This document shows positions 1 through 8,875 of a DNA stretch of 64,000 bases, in pieces; positions within the stretch are counted from its first letter, which is position 1, and each line of letters starts with the position of its first letter. The DNA comes from Lacinutrix sp. WUR7. GTDB lineage: Bacteria; Bacteroidota; Bacteroidia; Flavobacteriales; Flavobacteriaceae. Both the position numbers and the translations under genes were made by a program. The stretch spans positions 779,001 through 843,000 of the forward strand of contig NZ_CP045067.1 in NCBI RefSeq assembly GCF_016864015.1, in the 5' to 3' direction. Below the pieces are notes generated by a model, which worked only from the letters and a program-made list of their open reading frames with translations, searched no databases and had not been told where the DNA came from.

Positions 1-785
1 CAGAAAATCTGGGAATGTGGGCCAATTATGATGGAAAGGAAGTTGTAGCTTTTAGAAACTTCACCGAAACAGGGTTACCAGGAGGTACCGGGTCAACAAT
101 GGCTATAGGAGATAGTTTTACAACAATAGTTAGCGCTACTCGAGCATACGGCCAAATTGGCATTGCTCTTTTATCAAGTCCTACTGCTACTTCCTCTTGG
201 ACAGACAGACACAATAATTATGCTGTACAAGTAAATATGGATGGTAATGAAGGTGCCTTTGACCCTATAGAAATTATATCTAATGGAGGAACTGTAGATG
301 TAACAACTATAAGTGGAGCTACAACGTATGCTGATTATAAATTCAAATTTACATTGCAAACGGCAACAACAATGCAAGTATCTATTAATGATGGAGCAGC
401 AATGTTTACGGTAACTTTAAACAATTCAAACATCACTGGCTATTCCATTTATCTTGCAGATGATTGGAATGGTTCCGCTAACCAGAACATTTTTTGGAAA
501 CCAACTAGCGAGTATGTGTATGCAAATACATTAAGTACACCAAAAAATGCTAAGGAGCATATGGTTTCTATGTTTCCAAATCCAACAAACAATTCCTTTA
601 AAGTTAACAAGGAAATTACTAGTCTTCAAATATTTGATATTTCGGGGAAACTGGTAAAAGAATACAAAGGTTCTTTTGGAAAAAACACCACTTTTACGGT
701 TTCCGAATTAGCAAACGGAATCTATTTAACAAAAATTAAAAATACGTTAGGACAATTAAGTACCACTAAACTAATTAAATTTTAA
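1..785 (+). CDS. 3' part of a secreted protein with T9SS type A sorting domain
   Basis: The reading frame is open to the left edge, so only the last 260 or so residues are visible and the true start lies outside the window. The visible part is a Thr/Ser/Asn-rich beta-type domain followed, from about 80 residues before the end, by a typical T9SS C-terminal domain: a MFPNPTNN motif, a FDISGKLV strand, an ANGIYL strand and a basic end (TKLIKF). By family knowledge such tails direct export across the outer membrane and are removed at the cell surface. The catalytic or binding part is not visible. The adjacent LacI-type regulator would fit a glycan-active enzyme, but that is only inference. A strong hairpin terminator follows. 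Confidence 0.8.
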   Translation, partial: ENLGMWANYDGKEVVAFRNFTETGLPGGTGSTMAIGDSFTTIVSATRAYGQIGIALLSSPTATSSWTDRHNNYAVQVNMDGNEGAFDPIEIISNGGTVDVTTISGATTYADYKFKFTLQTATTMQVSINDGAAMFTVTLNNSNITGYSIYLADDWNGSANQNIFWKPTSEYVYANTLSTPKNAKEHMVSMFPNPTNNSFKVNKEITSLQIFDISGKLVKEYKGSFGKNTTFTVSELANGIYLTKIKNTLGQLSTTKLIKF

Positions 786-812
786 TATCTAAATAGAATT
801 TAAGTTCTAACT

Positions 813-856
813 AAAAAAAGCGCAACCAGTTTTCTGGATTGCGCTTTTTATTATAT
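813..856. terminator. Bidirectional hairpin terminator
   Basis: The stem AAAAAGCGCAA plus CCAG pairs with CTGG plus TTGCGCTTTTT around a short loop. A-rich and T-rich flanks on the two sides let it work for the T9SS gene on the plus strand and for the convergent LacI-type gene on the minus strand. Confidence 0.85.
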
Positions 857-892
857 TTTTTCTAAACTTTTTCTGTTTTTTAATGCTGTTTT

Positions 893-1885
893 CTAAAGAC
901 CTATAGCTATCGTTTTGGTTTTAAAACTAGATTTATCTTTACTTTTTATTCTTTCTAATAATAACTTCGCAGACTCCTTACCAATTTCTTTCGCATTTTG
1001 ATTGATTACAATAAGAGAAGAATCATACTTTAATTGCATATCGTTGCAAAAACCAGTTATTGTTATATTACTATTTGCTTTCTGTAATTTATTAGTAAGC
1101 AAAATAGCATGTAAAACGCTTTTTTCGTTTAAACCAAAAATACCATCAATACTAGCATCTTTTTTTAATAATTCTTTCAGCTTTTGTTTTAAACCTTTGG
1201 ATCTCTCATCTGTAATCACAGTACATTTTACAGCAGCTTTATGTTTTTCAATAGCTGCTTCAAATCCTTTTCTTCTTAGGTTTAAATGGTGTAAGTTATT
1301 TGTTTTTGAGGTTATTACTATATGTTTACAATCTCTTTTTTGTATTAAGAATTCTGTGGCATCAAAAGCAGCTTGAAAGTCATCTGTAATCACTTTATCA
1401 CATTCCAACTCATCACAAATTCTATCGAACATTACTATGGGAGTCCCATTATCAATTAATGTTTTAATGTGCTGATATTCATTTTTTTGTTCCGCTTCTT
1501 TAGAAACACACAAAATTAATCCATCCACAAAACCACTAGACATTACAGAAATGTTCTTCGTTTCCTTTTCAATAAGATCATTAGAAATAGAAGTAATTAA
1601 TTTATAACCATTGTCGTCTAAATAGCTTTCTACCCCAACTAATACTTTAGCATAAAACGGGTTTAGTATATTAGGTATTATTAATCCTATAGTACTTGTA
1701 GTTCCTTTTCTAAAACTAGATGCAAAGCTATTTGGTGTATAATTATTAGCTTTTGCATATTCTAAAACTCTTTTCTTTGTTGCGGCACCAATTTCTGAAC
1801 TATTAGAAAGCGCCTTAGAAACTGTAGAGATAGAAATCTCTAAAGCCTGAGCAATAGAAGCTAAAGTTGTTCTGTTTGATGGCAT
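893..1885 (-). CDS. LacI/GalR-family transcriptional regulator
   Basis: A 330-residue protein with full LacI layout. Residues 6-25 form the helix-turn-helix (TTLASIAQALEISISTVSKA), the hinge runs to about residue 60, and a periplasmic-binding-protein-like sensor domain follows, starting at the GLIIPNILNPFYA segment. In Bacteroidota such regulators usually control glycan uptake or degradation loci and bind a sugar or sugar phosphate, but the ligand here cannot be read. The start is the ATG at 1885, directly in front of the DNA-binding domain. The convergent neighbour is a T9SS protein whose N-terminus is outside the window. A LacI-like half-palindrome sits in its own promoter region (1906-1919), suggesting autoregulation. 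Confidence 0.9.
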   Translation of the reverse strand: MPSNRTTLASIAQALEISISTVSKALSNSSEIGAATKKRVLEYAKANNYTPNSFASSFRKGTTSTIGLIIPNILNPFYAKVLVGVESYLDDNGYKLITSISNDLIEKETKNISVMSSGFVDGLILCVSKEAEQKNEYQHIKTLIDNGTPIVMFDRICDELECDKVITDDFQAAFDATEFLIQKRDCKHIVITSKTNNLHHLNLRRKGFEAAIEKHKAAVKCTVITDERSKGLKQKLKELLKKDASIDGIFGLNEKSVLHAILLTNKLQKANSNITITGFCNDMQLKYDSSLIVINQNAKEIGKESAKLLLERIKSKDKSSFKTKTIAIGL

Positions 1886-1905
1886 TTAAATCGCGGTTTT
1901 ATTTA

Positions 1906-1919
1906 TTTAATCGTTTACA
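1906..1919. promoter_or_regulatory. Possible LacI-type operator in front of the LacI gene
   Basis: The 14-mer TTTAATCGTTTACA has the central CG and one perfect arm (TGTAAACG read on the minus strand) of the usual LacI-family palindrome TGTAAACGTTTACA; the other arm is degenerate. It lies 21-34 bases upstream of the regulator's start, where binding would block its own transcription. This is inference from family operator style. Confidence 0.4.
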
Positions 1920-2023
1920 GTATCCTGAAAACGTACTACTCTATTTAGTAAAAATACTTCTTTTATTCCTTTTTATAACATTAGACGTCATTTCAAAAGT
2001 AAAAAAGCGCATAAATTACACAT

Positions 2024-2056
2024 AAAAAAAGCTTCCCTAAACAGAGAAGCTTCTTT
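2024..2056 (-). terminator. Terminator of tRNA-Leu
   Basis: Read on the minus strand, AAGAAGCTTC pairs with GGGAAGCTT and a run of seven T follows. It lies six bases after the tRNA-Leu gene. Confidence 0.8.
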
Positions 2057-2061
2057 AATTG

Positions 2062-2143
2062 TACAGGCGGAGAGACTCGAACTCTCACACCTCGCGGCAC
2101 TAGATCCTAAGTCTAGCGTGTCTACCAATTCCACCACGCCTGC
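2062..2143 (-). tRNA. tRNA-Leu (anticodon UAG)
   Basis: Minus-strand 82-nt tRNA with acceptor stem GCAGGCG/CGCCTGT, D-loop AATTGGTAGACA, anticodon stem-loop CTAGA-CTTAGGA-TCTAG (anticodon TAG, reading CUA), a short class II variable arm, and T-arm GAGAGTTCGAGTCTCTC. The discriminator is A and no CCA is encoded, as is common in Bacteroidota. Confidence 0.95.
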
Positions 2144-2165
2144 AACTTATCCGATAATTTCGGAT

Positions 2166-2173
2166 TGCAAATA
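2166..2173 (-). promoter_or_regulatory. Bacteroidota -7 box for tRNA-Leu
   Basis: TATATTTG on the minus strand matches the TAnnTTTG -7 consensus and lies 23 bases before the tRNA. I see no convincing TTTG at the -33 position. Confidence 0.5.
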
Positions 2174-2258
2174 TAAACAATACTTTTAATATTCATAACA
2201 TCTAAATAAAGAAAATTATACCCCTTTTTTGTACTTTTACAAAAACCGCAATTTTATT

Positions 2259-3647
2259 ATGAAAGACATTAAAAAATATATCGATCAGCACAAGGATAGA
2301 TTCTTAAACGAATTGATCGAACTACTTAAAATTCCGTCTATTAGCGCAGATTCTGCATACAAGAAGGACGTTTTAAAAACAGCAGACGAAATTAAGTCCA
2401 GTCTTGAAAAAGCAGGCTGTGAAAACGTAGAAATTTGTCAAACTAAGGGATATCCTATCGTATATGGTGATAAAATCATTGATAAAAACTTGCCAACAGT
2501 GCTCGTTTATGGTCATTATGACGTGCAACCACCAGATCCAATTAACTTATGGGATTCTCCTCCTTTCGAACCTGTTATTAAAAAAACAGAACTACATCCA
2601 GAAGGCGCAATTTTTGCTCGTGGTGCTTGTGATGACAAAGGACAAATGTATATGCACGTTAAAGCCATGGAGCTTATGACGCAAACCAACCAATTGCCTT
2701 GTAACGTGAAATTCATGATTGAAGGGGAAGAAGAAGTAGGTAGTGCAAGTCTTGCCGATTTTGTAAAAGAAAACCATGAAAAACTAAGTAACGATGTTAT
2801 TTTAATTTCAGATACTGGAATGATTGCCAAAGACACACCTTCTATAACTACCGGATTACGTGGCTTAAGCTATGTAGAAGTAGAAGTTACTGGTCCCAAT
2901 AGGGATTTACACTCTGGCCTTTATGGTGGTGCAGTTGCAAACCCAATAAACGTATTAACCAAAATGATTGCTTCTTTACATGATGAAAACAATCATATTA
3001 CCATTCCTGGTTTTTACGATAATGTAGAAGAACTTAGTACAGAAGAAAGAGCAGAAATGGCAAAAGCACCTTTCTCTTTAGAAAACTATAAAAAAGCATT
3101 AGATATTGACGCTGTTTATGGGGAAGCAGGATATTCTACCAACGAAAGAAACTCGATAAGACCAACTTTAGATGTTAACGGAATTTGGGGAGGTTACACT
3201 GGTGAAGGCGCAAAAACCGTAATTGCAAGCCAAGCATTTGCAAAAATATCGATGCGTTTAGTACCAAATCAAGATTGGAAAGAAATCACACAACTCTTTA
3301 AAAAACACTTTGAAAGCATTGCTCCTAAAGGCGTGACCGTAAAAGTTACTCCGCATCATGGCGGACAAGGTTATGTAACGCCTATCGATAGTATTGGTTA
3401 CAAAGCAGCAAGTAAAGCATATACCGATACCTTTGGAAAAACGCCAATTCCGCAACGTAGCGGAGGAAGTATTCCTATTGTTTCTTTGTTTGAAAAAGAA
3501 TTAAAAAGTAAAACTATTTTAATGGGATTTGGTTTAGATAGCGATGCTATTCACTCACCAAATGAGCATTTCGGCGTATGGAATTACCTAAAAGGTATTG
3601 AAACTATTCCTTATTTCTACCACTATTTTACAGAACTAAATAAATAG
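2259..3647 (+). CDS. M20 family dipeptidase
   Basis: A 462-residue metallopeptidase of the M20 (CNDP/ArgE/DapE-like) family, predicted to be cytoplasmic and to hydrolyse dipeptides with a two-zinc centre. Visible motifs are YGHYDVQ (H86, D88), RGACDDKG (the bridging Asp at 125/126), EGEEEVGS (catalytic Glu and metal Glu, about 156-162), SDTGMI (about 184-189) and the C-terminal HSPNEHF metal His. A dimerisation lid domain sits between them (GPNRDLHSGLYGG). The ATG at 2259 is chosen because the longer frame begins with a TTG and adds ten residues that do not fit the family. A structured repeat element starts five bases after the stop. It stands alone rather than in an operon. Confidence 0.92.
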   Translation: MKDIKKYIDQHKDRFLNELIELLKIPSISADSAYKKDVLKTADEIKSSLEKAGCENVEICQTKGYPIVYGDKIIDKNLPTVLVYGHYDVQPPDPINLWDSPPFEPVIKKTELHPEGAIFARGACDDKGQMYMHVKAMELMTQTNQLPCNVKFMIEGEEEVGSASLADFVKENHEKLSNDVILISDTGMIAKDTPSITTGLRGLSYVEVEVTGPNRDLHSGLYGGAVANPINVLTKMIASLHDENNHITIPGFYDNVEELSTEERAEMAKAPFSLENYKKALDIDAVYGEAGYSTNERNSIRPTLDVNGIWGGYTGEGAKTVIASQAFAKISMRLVPNQDWKEITQLFKKHFESIAPKGVTVKVTPHHGGQGYVTPIDSIGYKAASKAYTDTFGKTPIPQRSGGSIPIVSLFEKELKSKTILMGFGLDSDAIHSPNEHFGVWNYLKGIETIPYFYHYFTELNK

Positions 3648-3652
3648 TATTT

Positions 3653-3835
3653 GGGTGTTACCTCCTTCTGCTTTTTTAATAAGCAAAAGGAGGTCGCACT
3701 TTTCATTATATCTTTTCTGCGAAGCAGTCCCAAACTTGTTTTGGGATCTTACACATAAATTTATTAATACTAAAATGTTTAAATTTCAAGAATAAGAGCT
3801 TCACAAAAAAGGATGCCATTGCAATTGCTAACACA
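3653..3835 (+). repeat. Dispersed structured element, copy A
   Basis: Closing stem GTGTTA (3655-3660) pairs with TAACAC (3829-3834). Inside are a first hairpin (ACCTCCTT...AAGGAGGT, 3660-3694), the conserved box CATTATATCTTTT, a variable loop, and the conserved box AAAAAAGGATGCCATT. This is the longest copy (183 bp). It starts five bases after the M20 stop codon and fills nearly the whole gap before the EamA gene. Confidence 0.75.
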
Positions 3836-3854
3836 AAGCAGACATAACTATTAA

Positions 3855-4724
3855 ATGAAGAATAGCCACTTTAAACATCTATTAGAACTTACATTAGCAA
3901 CTTGCTTTATAAGTACTTCTGGTGTTTTAGGTAAATATATAGACATGCCTACCGAAGTACTTGTTTGGTGGCGAAGTGCATTAGCTTTTATAATCCTTTT
4001 TGCGTATTGCAGGTATAAAACAATAGACCTAAAGCTTCATTCTAAAAAAGACAGGCTTCCTTTTATTCTAAGTGCCTTTTTTATGGGAGCACATTGGATT
4101 TCCTATTTCTATGCGCTCAAACTATCTAATGTAGCCTTGGGAATGCTTTCCTTGTATACCTTTCCGGTTATTATTGCACTTTTAGAACCTTTATTTATTA
4201 AAATAAAATTCGATCCAATACATATCGTATTAGGAATACTAGTGCTTTTAGGCATTTATATTCTTGCTCCAGATTTTAATCTAGAAAATTCGAATGTAAA
4301 AGGAGTATTTTTAGGGCTTCTTTCTGCTGTTTTTTATGCCTTACGAATTCTGATATTAAAACAACATGTAGCTAAATACAATGGTACCACATTAATGGTG
4401 TATCAGTTATTAATACTGACGGTACTATTGGCACCATTCTTATTTTTCAAAGATACTAGCTCCATAAAAACAGAATATCCTTATGTACTTATATTAGCTT
4501 TATTAACTACGGCAATCGGACATACATTATTTATAAAAAAGCTAAAGTATTTTAGCGTGAGTACCGCAAGTATAATTAGCAGTACACAACCCGTTTTCGG
4601 AATAATTTTAGCATATATTTTTCTAAACGAAATACCAACGTTTAACACCTACATTGGTGGTTCTTTAATAATTGCTACGGTTATTATAGAAAGTGTACGC
4701 TCTAAAAAGAAAAAAACGGATTAG
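3855..4724 (+). CDS. EamA-family (DMT superfamily) transporter
   Basis: A 289-residue integral membrane protein with about ten hydrophobic segments arranged as two repeated EamA halves, the usual length and shape of drug/metabolite transporters (RhaT/YdcZ-like). The first half contains the STSGVLGKY and VWWRSALAF signatures, the second STASIISSTQPVFGII. Substrate cannot be predicted; metabolite or amino-acid export is typical for the family. The last four bases overlap the end of the convergent M28 gene, so no room remains for a terminator between them. Confidence 0.88.
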   Translation: MKNSHFKHLLELTLATCFISTSGVLGKYIDMPTEVLVWWRSALAFIILFAYCRYKTIDLKLHSKKDRLPFILSAFFMGAHWISYFYALKLSNVALGMLSLYTFPVIIALLEPLFIKIKFDPIHIVLGILVLLGIYILAPDFNLENSNVKGVFLGLLSAVFYALRILILKQHVAKYNGTTLMVYQLLILTVLLAPFLFFKDTSSIKTEYPYVLILALLTTAIGHTLFIKKLKYFSVSTASIISSTQPVFGIILAYIFLNEIPTFNTYIGGSLIIATVIIESVRSKKKKTD

Positions 4725-6094
4725 TCTTTTACAATTTTAGAAATCTTGTATTTATTATTTGTACGTATTTTTAAGAAATAAACGCCATTACTTAAAGCAC
4801 TTAAATCTAATACAGTCTTCGTTCCCGAAGATGTTTTATCTAGTATCTTTTTTCCTGTGATATCATATAACTCCAAAACTACTGCATCCGAACTAGCAGG
4901 TATTTCTACCATCAAATTCGTTTTCACCGGATTAGGATATAACAAAATATCACTATCGCTAAACGTTTCCATTCCCAAAGAAGTAACAGTAATAGGCATA
5001 CTCCTTTCAACACAAGCACCAGAACTAATTTCTACAACGTAATTACCATTAATTATTGGTGTATAACTTTGGTTTGTTGCTCCTGCAATATTCGTGTTGG
5101 TAGCATAATTCACCCATTGATAAGACGCGCCGTTTTGATTAGCGGTTAAAGTATTTGCATTCTGACTAACGGTATTATCTATATTTATAAGTCCAGCTTT
5201 GGTTACCATATATCCCATAATCAATTTAGAAAGCTCATGGTAATATGGAAAATTTAAAGTGCTATATCTATCATTTGAACTATGATAAAAAGGCGTTTCA
5301 TCATTCGTTTCCCAAGACTCTCCAACCAAAACAGCAGAATAGTCTTTATTCCAAAATTTAGAATGATCACTAGAACTAGTCCCCGGATTTACCACGTTTA
5401 CCGTTAATGTAAATCCGTATTCCGGCGTATTCAAAATAGAAATGATATCATCTTTCATAGTTAAAGAGTTTGCAACATCTCTAACATCAATATCAAAATT
5501 ATTATCATTATTTCCATCATAACCCATCATATCAATATTTAAAACACCTAAAATATTGTCATTATTTGCAGCCGCTTGATTGGCATAATATTGTGCTCCT
5601 TTCAGACCTATTTCCTCTTCATCCCAAAGTGCATACACAATAGTATTATCTAGGCATTGGGTAGATAAAATTCTTGCTATCTCTAAAACTGTAGCTGTTC
5701 CAGATGCATTATCATCGGCACAATAACCTGCTACAGAATCGTAATGTGCACAAATAATATATATGTTATCCGGATTGGTTTTACCTAATTGAGTCCCGAT
5801 GATGTTTCGCCTTCCCGCCTCACCATCAATTAGCTGGTTGCTTACCGTAATATTATCTAATCGATCTAATTTCTGGTATAAATAATCTGCAGCCAATTCA
5901 TTATTAGAATGAACTCTATTGGCTATAGCCACCTCGTTTCCGTTAATGATAGTAGGCTGTTCTCCTGTAAACTCTCTTAAGGTAAGTTGTAAAGAATCTA
6001 AATCCATTTGCTGTATTACTTCTGCAATAGTTTGCCCCTTTACAAAAGAAGAAATAAGTAGTACACACAAAAGGACAAGGTGATTTTTTTTCAT
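4721..6094 (-). CDS. Secreted M28 aminopeptidase with T9SS sorting domain
   Basis: A 457-residue exported zinc peptidase. A signal peptide (residues 1-20, ending SSFVKG-Q) is followed by an M28 domain with metal ligands H117 (CAHYD), the bridging Asp in DDNASG (127-132), E160/E161 (DEEEIGLKG), D188 (NIDMMG) and H244 (SSSDHSKFW). Then comes a short Ig-like linker and a C-terminal T9SS type A domain (LLYPNPVKT, YDITGKKIL, LSNGVYFLK, ending KIVKD). By family it would release N-terminal amino acids from peptides at the cell surface or outside the cell, feeding the cytoplasmic M20 and M24 peptidases nearby. It overlaps the EamA gene tail-to-tail by four bases. Confidence 0.93.
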   Translation of the reverse strand: MKKNHLVLLCVLLISSFVKGQTIAEVIQQMDLDSLQLTLREFTGEQPTIINGNEVAIANRVHSNNELAADYLYQKLDRLDNITVSNQLIDGEAGRRNIIGTQLGKTNPDNIYIICAHYDSVAGYCADDNASGTATVLEIARILSTQCLDNTIVYALWDEEEIGLKGAQYYANQAAANNDNILGVLNIDMMGYDGNNDNNFDIDVRDVANSLTMKDDIISILNTPEYGFTLTVNVVNPGTSSSDHSKFWNKDYSAVLVGESWETNDETPFYHSSNDRYSTLNFPYYHELSKLIMGYMVTKAGLINIDNTVSQNANTLTANQNGASYQWVNYATNTNIAGATNQSYTPIINGNYVVEISSGACVERSMPITVTSLGMETFSDSDILLYPNPVKTNLMVEIPASSDAVVLELYDITGKKILDKTSSGTKTVLDLSALSNGVYFLKIRTNNKYKISKIVKD

Positions 6095-6152
6095 AAAATA
6101 TATAGCAATAATTTTTCAGGGTAAAGATAATGCAAATAAAAGTATTTTTGCT

Positions 6153-6212
6153 CTACACTTGTAGAATTGAATTTTATATTCTACATTTGTAGAGAACAAT
6201 CTAAACATGTAG
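6153..6212. promoter_or_regulatory. Promoter with three TACA/TGTA operator dyads (BlaI system 1)
   Basis: Two perfect dyads, CTACActTGTAG (6153-6164) and CTACAttTGTAG (6181-6192), plus a partial one, AACATGTAG (6204-6212). TACA/TGTA is the known core of BlaI/MecI operators. The -7 box TACATTTG (6182-6189) lies inside the second dyad and a TTG for the -33 position (6159-6161) inside the first, 20 bases apart, so bound repressor would cover the whole promoter. The third dyad ends two bases before the start codon. Confidence 0.75.
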
Positions 6213-6214
6213 AG

Positions 6215-6580
6215 ATGCAATTATCCAAAACAGAAGAAGATTTAATGAATCATATCTGGAAATTAGAAAAGGCTTTTATGAAAGATTTACTAGAAGCATA
6301 TCCAGAACCTAAACCAGCAAATACAACGGTTGCGACGCTTTTAAAACGCATGACAGACAAAGGATTTATTGCGTACACTCTTTTTGGTAATTCACGGGAA
6401 TATTATCCTTTAGTAAAGAAAAAAGATTATTTCTCTAAACATGTAAACGGATTAATAAAGAACTTTTTTAACGATAGCAGTTCGCAATTTGCTTCTTTTT
6501 TTACAAAAGAAACCAATCTATCTAAAAAAGAATTAGAAGATTTAAGAGCTATAATAGATCTAGAAATAAAAAACAAATAG
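6215..6580 (+). CDS. BlaI/MecI/CopY-family repressor (system 1)
   Basis: A 121-residue winged-helix repressor. The N-terminal region (MQLSKTEEDLMNHIWKLEKA) and the recognition helix with the family's NTTVATLLKRMTDKGF segment are clear, followed by the wing (FGNSREYYPLV) and a dimerisation tail. In this family repression is lifted when a partner M56 protease senses an envelope signal and triggers repressor cleavage. The start at 6215 is preferred over an upstream in-frame start at 6167 because that would place the operators inside the coding region and does not match family N-termini. The M56 gene follows after two bases. It resembles the second BlaI at 26556-26915 (shared EPKPA, TVxT, KGF and YxPLV motifs), so the modules are paralogous. 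Confidence 0.9.
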   Translation: MQLSKTEEDLMNHIWKLEKAFMKDLLEAYPEPKPANTTVATLLKRMTDKGFIAYTLFGNSREYYPLVKKKDYFSKHVNGLIKNFFNDSSSQFASFFTKETNLSKKELEDLRAIIDLEIKNK

Positions 6581-6582
6581 TC

Positions 6583-8742
6583 ATGGAAATCGCACTATTA
6601 AAATCCAGTATATGTTTGCTTGCTTTTATTGCTTTCTATAAAGTATTTTTAGAAAGAACAAGTAACCATCAATTTAAACGCATTTACTTATTAGGTGTTG
6701 TATTGGTTTCTATTACCATTCCTTTTATAACTTTTATAGAATATATAGAGCCTCAAAATGCTTTAACCAATATTTCTGAAGTAACAGGTTTTTCTGAAAG
6801 CCAAAACCCAATCCTAAAAGAGCCAACAAACTATTTACCTATAGTTTTATGGAGCATTTACGGAATAGGAGTTTTATTATTTTTAATACGATTTGTATAC
6901 AACCTAACGTAAATAGCCTTAAAAATAAGGAGAAATCCGAAGCAAAAAACAAACGATTTTATCAGTGTTTTATTAAAAGATTTCATAGTACCACACACCT
7001 TTTTTAGTTACATTTTCTTCAATAAAACAAAATTTGAAAATAACGAAATCCCAAAAGAAGTTTTACTTCATGAGCAAACACACGCCAAACAAAAACACAG
7101 TATAGACATACTCTTTATAGAGGTCTTACAAATAATATTTTGGTTTCATCCTTTGGTCTACATCTTAAAGAAAGACATAAAATTAAACCATGAATTTTTA
7201 GCGGACCAAGCAGTTATTAACAACGGAATAGAAAGTACTAATTATCAAAAAATCTTGTTATCGTTCTCATCAAACCAGCAAGAATTAACCTTAGAACACG
7301 CAATCAATTATTCATCCATCAAAAAACGATTTACAGTTATGAAAACACAAACATCCAAACAAACCTTTTGGCTTCGTAGTTTATTACTACTGCCACTATT
7401 AGCATTCTTAATTTTCAGCTTTAGCACTAAAAAACAGGTTGAGAAAGAAGTACAAACTAAAGTAGAATTTTCTTCAGAAAATTCACAAACCACAACTCCA
7501 GAGTTGGAAGTACAAAAAAATCCTTTTAAACTATCACTAAATAGAAAGGAAACCAATTTTAATAATTTAAAAGATGATTTTAAAACCATAACTGGTAACA
7601 AAAAATCGGATTTAAAAATTAAAACTTCTGGAGCAATTGATTATGAAATCATTAAAGAAATAATGAGCAAAACAAAAGATAATTTAAACAAAATTATACT
7701 TTCTGAAAATGCTTATATTCAAGACAATACAGATTACTCAAAAAAAACACTTCCTACAATAAACGGAATTACATGTAATGGTGCCTGTGAAGTAAACCTA
7801 TCTAAAAAAGGAATTGAAAATCTGATTTTAGGAACAACTACCAATCAAAATATCAAGAGTTTCCTTTTTAAAATAGCCGGAAAACCAACAGTAAGAATAA
7901 CAGGAAACATTTTAAATGAAGAAGCGAAAAACCAACTAAATAATTTGGAAATTGGAACCATTGTTCAGTTGTTTAATATAAAAACCGAAACGGATAAATT
8001 TCCGCCAATACTAATTACTTTAGTAGATAAAAACGACAAAAATTATTCGCATTCCCCAATTGTTAAAAAAGGAGAAGTAAGTAACATTCCTCCTCCACCG
8101 CCTCCAACAAAAGTTCCACAACATGAAAAAGGAAAAAAATTAACGTTAAATGAAATCATTAACAAAACACCAAAAAGTGTGGAATCTGGTTACGAAATGC
8201 TAGACAATGGTGAATCCCATTATTTTACGGTAAATGATGGTAAAAAAACCTATTACAACAAGGATGGATATATTACGGATGATAAAGGAAATATATTACC
8301 CCCTCCTCCTCCAGCACCTAAAGTATTAAAAGGGGAAGTTTCTAACATTCCGCCGCCGCCACCGCCAAAGTCTCCATTAGATCACGTAGTCGAAATGGCA
8401 AAAAAAGATGCTAATTTTTATTTTGAAGGGAAGAAAATCACATCCGATAAAGCTATTGAAATAATAAAAAACGATGATGACTTAAGTATTTCTACGCAAA
8501 CAAAAGGTTTTAAAAAACCCATGGTAAACATAACTACACATCCAGTGATTACCGATGATAACGGAAAAGTGATCACTAAAGTAGAAACATTACAAGACGT
8601 AAAATCGAATACTCAAAAAGACAAAAATGGATATGTAGAAATAAATGGTACTACTTATTTCTATGTTGTTAAAAATAAAAAAATAACGTATTTTAATAGA
8701 TACGGAAAAAAAGTTAATGAAAAAGGAGTGCTACTAGATTAG
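6583..8742 (+). pseudogene. BlaR1-like M56 peptidase gene interrupted by an in-frame TAA
   Basis: The frame codes for an M56 membrane metallopeptidase, but codon 110 (6910-6912) is TAA; the same frame is then open to 8742. The first part (109 residues) has three hydrophobic segments. The second part, counted in the full frame, has the zinc motif HEQTH (163-167), the third ligand in HEFLAD (E204), another membrane segment (SLLLLPLLAFLIF) and a long soluble tail with three proline runs of five to seven residues (about 503, 573 and 590). Between the stop and the HExxH motif there is no ATG, GTG or TTG in frame, so the protease half lacks an obvious start. This is either a recent nonsense mutation, a sequence error or, less likely, readthrough. 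It sits two bases after its BlaI partner. Confidence 0.8.
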
Positions 8743-8762
8743 AGGTAACCATTCCAATATTC

Positions 8763-8804
8763 AGACCCTTCAGGTTTTAAAAACCTGAAGGGTCTTTTTT
8801 TTGA
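8763..8804. terminator. Strong hairpin terminator
   Basis: GACCCTTCAGGTTT pairs perfectly with AAACCTGAAGGGTC around a TTAA loop and is followed by eight T. It ends the BlaI/M56 system 1 transcript. Confidence 0.9.
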
Positions 8805-8875
8805 GAAAAACTGTAACAAAATAGTATAGTTAGCGTTCTAATAGACAATCATCTATCAATCAAAACAATCAAATC

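Noticed and set aside
6910-6912. Programmed readthrough of TAA in the M56 gene
   Set aside because: TAA is the least leaky stop and no stimulating structure is apparent; mutation or error is more likely.
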